A stretch of 39,732 nt of DNA from positions 1 through 39,732 of IMG/VR virus record IMGVR_UViG_3300021062_000086; one strand, written 5' to 3'. Within the stretch, counting starts at the first letter, position 1. Each line of letters opens with the position of its first letter. Position numbers and translations under genes: made by a program. Positions 38,230 through 39,732 of this stretch are shown one piece after another. The DNA comes from a virus. The notes beneath the pieces were generated by a model. That model had not been told where the DNA came from. It searched no databases and saw only the letters and a list, made by a program, of their open reading frames with translations.

Positions 38230-38493
38230 ATGAAACGCTTTGAGATCACCAACCAGGTCAACGGAATGAAGTTCGCCTATGAGGCTGATGAGGCCCGGGC
38301 GACTCTCGAGCCGGAGTGGGGTCCTAATCCAATCATTGTTGAAACCGATATCACGGCTGAGAAAGCACAGAAGAAAGCTGAGCGGGACGCAAGACGCGCG
38401 GCGATCAAGGACATTAAGAGGGCGAATACGATCCCGGCGCTCAAGGCGGCATTGGAAGCGCTCGCCAAAGAAGTGGGATTTGAGGTCGATTGA
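38230..38493 (+). CDS. Hypothetical protein after the fibre
   Basis: An 87-residue protein. A beta start (FEITNQVNGMKFAYEADEAR) is followed by charged helices (AQKKAERDARRAAIKDIKRA). It could be a fibre chaperone or a small accessory. No family recognised. Confidence 0.5.
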   Translation: MKRFEITNQVNGMKFAYEADEARATLEPEWGPNPIIVETDITAEKAQKKAERDARRAAIKDIKRANTIPALKAALEALAKEVGFEVD

Positions 38494-38495
38494 CG

Positions 38496-38774
38496 ATGCC
38501 TGACTGGGCCCACTGGGTGGAGATCGGCATTCTGGCCTTGGCAGGCGGGAATCTGTTTTTCATCCGGCGCCTGGTCACTAAGCTCGATGAGGCGTCAAAC
38601 GGAATCATTCAGATGCGCGCCGAAATGTCGAACTGGCGCCAGCAGATTAAACATATTGAAGATAAGATCGTGCTTCTCTTTAAGCACGTGGATGAGATCT
38701 CCGATCTGAAGCGGGACGTCGCAGTTCTGCAGACGATCATGGACGCAGTGAAGAAAACGCTCGAAAGGAGCTGA
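38496..38774 (+). CDS. Membrane-anchored coiled-coil lysis protein candidate
   Basis: A 92-residue protein from the ATG at 38496. Residues ~6-22 (WVEIGILALAGGNLFFI) form one membrane helix, then a long coiled coil follows. This shape fits an inner-membrane spanin subunit or a class of holin-like proteins. Its place at the head of the lysis cluster supports either. Confidence 0.55.
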   Translation: MPDWAHWVEIGILALAGGNLFFIRRLVTKLDEASNGIIQMRAEMSNWRQQIKHIEDKIVLLFKHVDEISDLKRDVAVLQTIMDAVKKTLERS

Positions 38775-38776
38775 GA

Positions 38777-39058
38777 ATGGAAAAGGTCGAAGTGAAGGTT
38801 TCGGTCGCGAAAGAGGCCCATGAGCTTGCGGAAGCCGTTAAGAAGCTCATCATCGCAGTGAAGGAGGCCGTGAAAGACGGCTTTCAGCCCGGGATGGACA
38901 TTCCGGTGATCCTAGCGCCCAACCTCCCCGCCCTTCTGGCTGGCGTGGACGGCCTGGATAAGCTCGGCGACGAGCTGAAAGAGGACAAGGCAGCCTTCTT
39001 GAAAGCCTGGCTCCTGGCTGGCGCTGATATCGCTGAAGCCCTGATCAAGAAGGCCTAA
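38777..39058 (+). CDS. Hypothetical lysis-cluster protein
   Basis: A 93-residue Ala/Lys-rich helical protein (VAKEAHELAEAVKKLIIAVK). It holds the mildly hydrophobic stretch IPVILAPNLPALLAGVDGLD. No firm membrane segment. The function is unknown. Confidence 0.5.
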   Translation: MEKVEVKVSVAKEAHELAEAVKKLIIAVKEAVKDGFQPGMDIPVILAPNLPALLAGVDGLDKLGDELKEDKAAFLKAWLLAGADIAEALIKKA

Positions 39059-39283
39059 ATGAGCTGGATTACGGGCCTCATCACTCTCATCAAGGCGGTC
39101 CCTGATTTCCTGAAGCTTGCCAAGGAGATCATGGGATTCCTGCATGAGGTCGCCGATTACTTCGAGCGTCATAAGAAGCTCAAGGAGCTCAAGGATGCAC
39201 TCGAGAAAGCCAGGAAGGAGAAGGATACCCGTGGGCTCGATGAGCTATTTGGCGGTTCTAAGCCTCCTCCCCCTGCTGCTTAG
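39059..39283 (+). CDS. Amphipathic lysis-cluster protein
   Basis: A 74-residue protein. A hydrophobic N-terminus (SWITGLITLIKAVPDFLKLA), a charged coiled coil (KKLKELKDALEKARKEK) and a poly-Pro end. It overlaps the next gene by 44 bases out of frame, an arrangement like Rz/Rz1 spanin pairs. A holin or spanin role is possible. Confidence 0.5.
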   Translation: MSWITGLITLIKAVPDFLKLAKEIMGFLHEVADYFERHKKLKELKDALEKARKEKDTRGLDELFGGSKPPPPAA

Positions 39284-39572
39284 CGGAATGGCCTGTGGAA
39301 GGCAGGGGATGCCCGCTTACTCAGGTAAGTTCTGGGCGGGCTCAAGCGAGGTCGAAGGGATTGAGAGGCGGCAGGATACCCCGCCCGGACTCCTCCGGTG
39401 CGGGGATCCCCGCTTTGACGGGTACATCTGCCTGTCGGCCAAGGACCTGGCCTGCCTGTATTCGACCTTCGTTCTCAACTGCTCGAAGTGGAAGAGCCTC
39501 AACCCCGGCTGCCCGAACGTGAGCACTGAGCAGGTGAAGGACGCCTTGGAAGCGATGGGGCTCCTCCGATGA
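39240..39572 (+). CDS. Putative lipoprotein, Rz1-like position
   Basis: A 110-residue protein from the ATG at 39240. MSYLAVLSLLPLLLSGMACG is a signal peptide with a Cys at residue 19 (lipobox S-G-M-A-C, imperfect). The mature part carries several Cys (CGDP, YICLS, LACLY, LNCSKW, PGCPN) and is longer than most Rz1 proteins. It starts inside the previous gene, and its end overlaps the endolysin start by 4 bases (ATGA). Confidence 0.5.
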   Translation: MSYLAVLSLLPLLLSGMACGRQGMPAYSGKFWAGSSEVEGIERRQDTPPGLLRCGDPRFDGYICLSAKDLACLYSTFVLNCSKWKSLNPGCPNVSTEQVKDALEAMGLLR

Positions 39573-39732
39573 TGCCCGTCAGGATCGTCCTGCACTGCAG
39601 CGACACCGATAACGGGAAGCCCGTGGACGTGGCAACCATCCGGAGGTGGCATCTCGACCGGGGATGGGCCGATATCGGTTATCACGTCGTTTTACAGCCC
39701 GATGGGCAGCGGGATAAGGGCCGGGGGCTCAG
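39569..39732 (+). CDS. Endolysin, T7-lysozyme-like amidase (5' part)
   Basis: The start (MMPVRIVLHCSDTDNGKPV) carries His9, the first zinc ligand. The gene runs off the window end and resumes at position 11 in the same frame; see the entry at 11-421. Its first ATG overlaps the lipoprotein stop. Confidence 0.9.
   Translation, partial: MMPVRIVLHCSDTDNGKPVDVATIRRWHLDRGWADIGYHVVLQPDGQRDKGRGL
39608..39732. repeat. Terminal direct repeat, right copy
   Basis: Identical to 11-135. See the left copy. Confidence 0.9.

Noticed and set aside
1-39732. CRISPR array, insertion sequence or rRNA gene
   Set aside because: No regularly spaced repeats, transposase core or rRNA sequence was seen. The Cas4-like gene stands alone.

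Overview
This window is a complete, circular genome of a temperate, short-tailed (podovirus-like) bacteriophage. Bases 11-135 recur exactly at 39608-39732, so the unique circle is 39,597 bp (11-39607) and the lysis amidase gene crosses the join. The first 10 bases do not fit the circle and look like a snap-back assembly artefact. The DNA is GC-rich, genes are tightly packed with many ATGA-type start/stop overlaps, and Shine-Dalgarno (SD) sites are clear. A Gram-negative-like bacterial host is plausible from the two predicted lipoproteins, but the species cannot be named. The attachment site carries the 3' 60 nt of a tRNA-Leu (anticodon UAA), so the phage very probably integrates into a host tRNA-Leu gene.

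Layout: (1) 513-4156, a sugar-activation operon: SpsF-type cytidylyltransferase, an HNH nuclease, a class III aminotransferase, a GNAT acetyltransferase and small membrane proteins. (2) 4122-6174, the lysogeny switch: leftward lipoprotein and HTH genes, a leftward CI-like repressor, and a divergent rightward Cro-like gene whose promoter predicts a leaderless mRNA. (3) 6171-9600, recombination and integration: Cas4/RecB-like nuclease, SSB-like protein, HTH proteins, excisionase, tyrosine integrase, then attP (9605-9879). (4) 9965-18539, replication and early accessory genes: O-like and P-like replication proteins, a DUF1064 resolvase, a terminase-small-subunit candidate, a NeuB-type synthase broken by one stop codon, and many small hypotheticals. 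(5) 18540-20757, structured RNA, a 14-residue lysine-rich peptide, a collagen-like protein and a small leftward peptide. (6) 20758-39572, packaging, head, neck, ejection proteins, fibre and lysis.

The most interesting theme is a scattered nonulosonic-acid (sialic-acid-like) kit: NeuB-like synthase, CMP-transferase, aminotransferase, PseH-like acetyltransferase and, within the head genes, a Maf/DUF115-type glycosyltransferase. Together they suggest phage-directed glycosylation of virion or host-surface proteins. A second theme is regulatory: three late units (portal, scaffold/capsid, fibre/lysis) each begin with the same kind of module, an extended -10 promoter, a pair of ACRATNCC boxes and a start codon 88-89 bases after the -10. 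Several intergenic stretches fold into multi-helix RNA candidates. All functional calls rest on motif recognition by eye; no database search was run.
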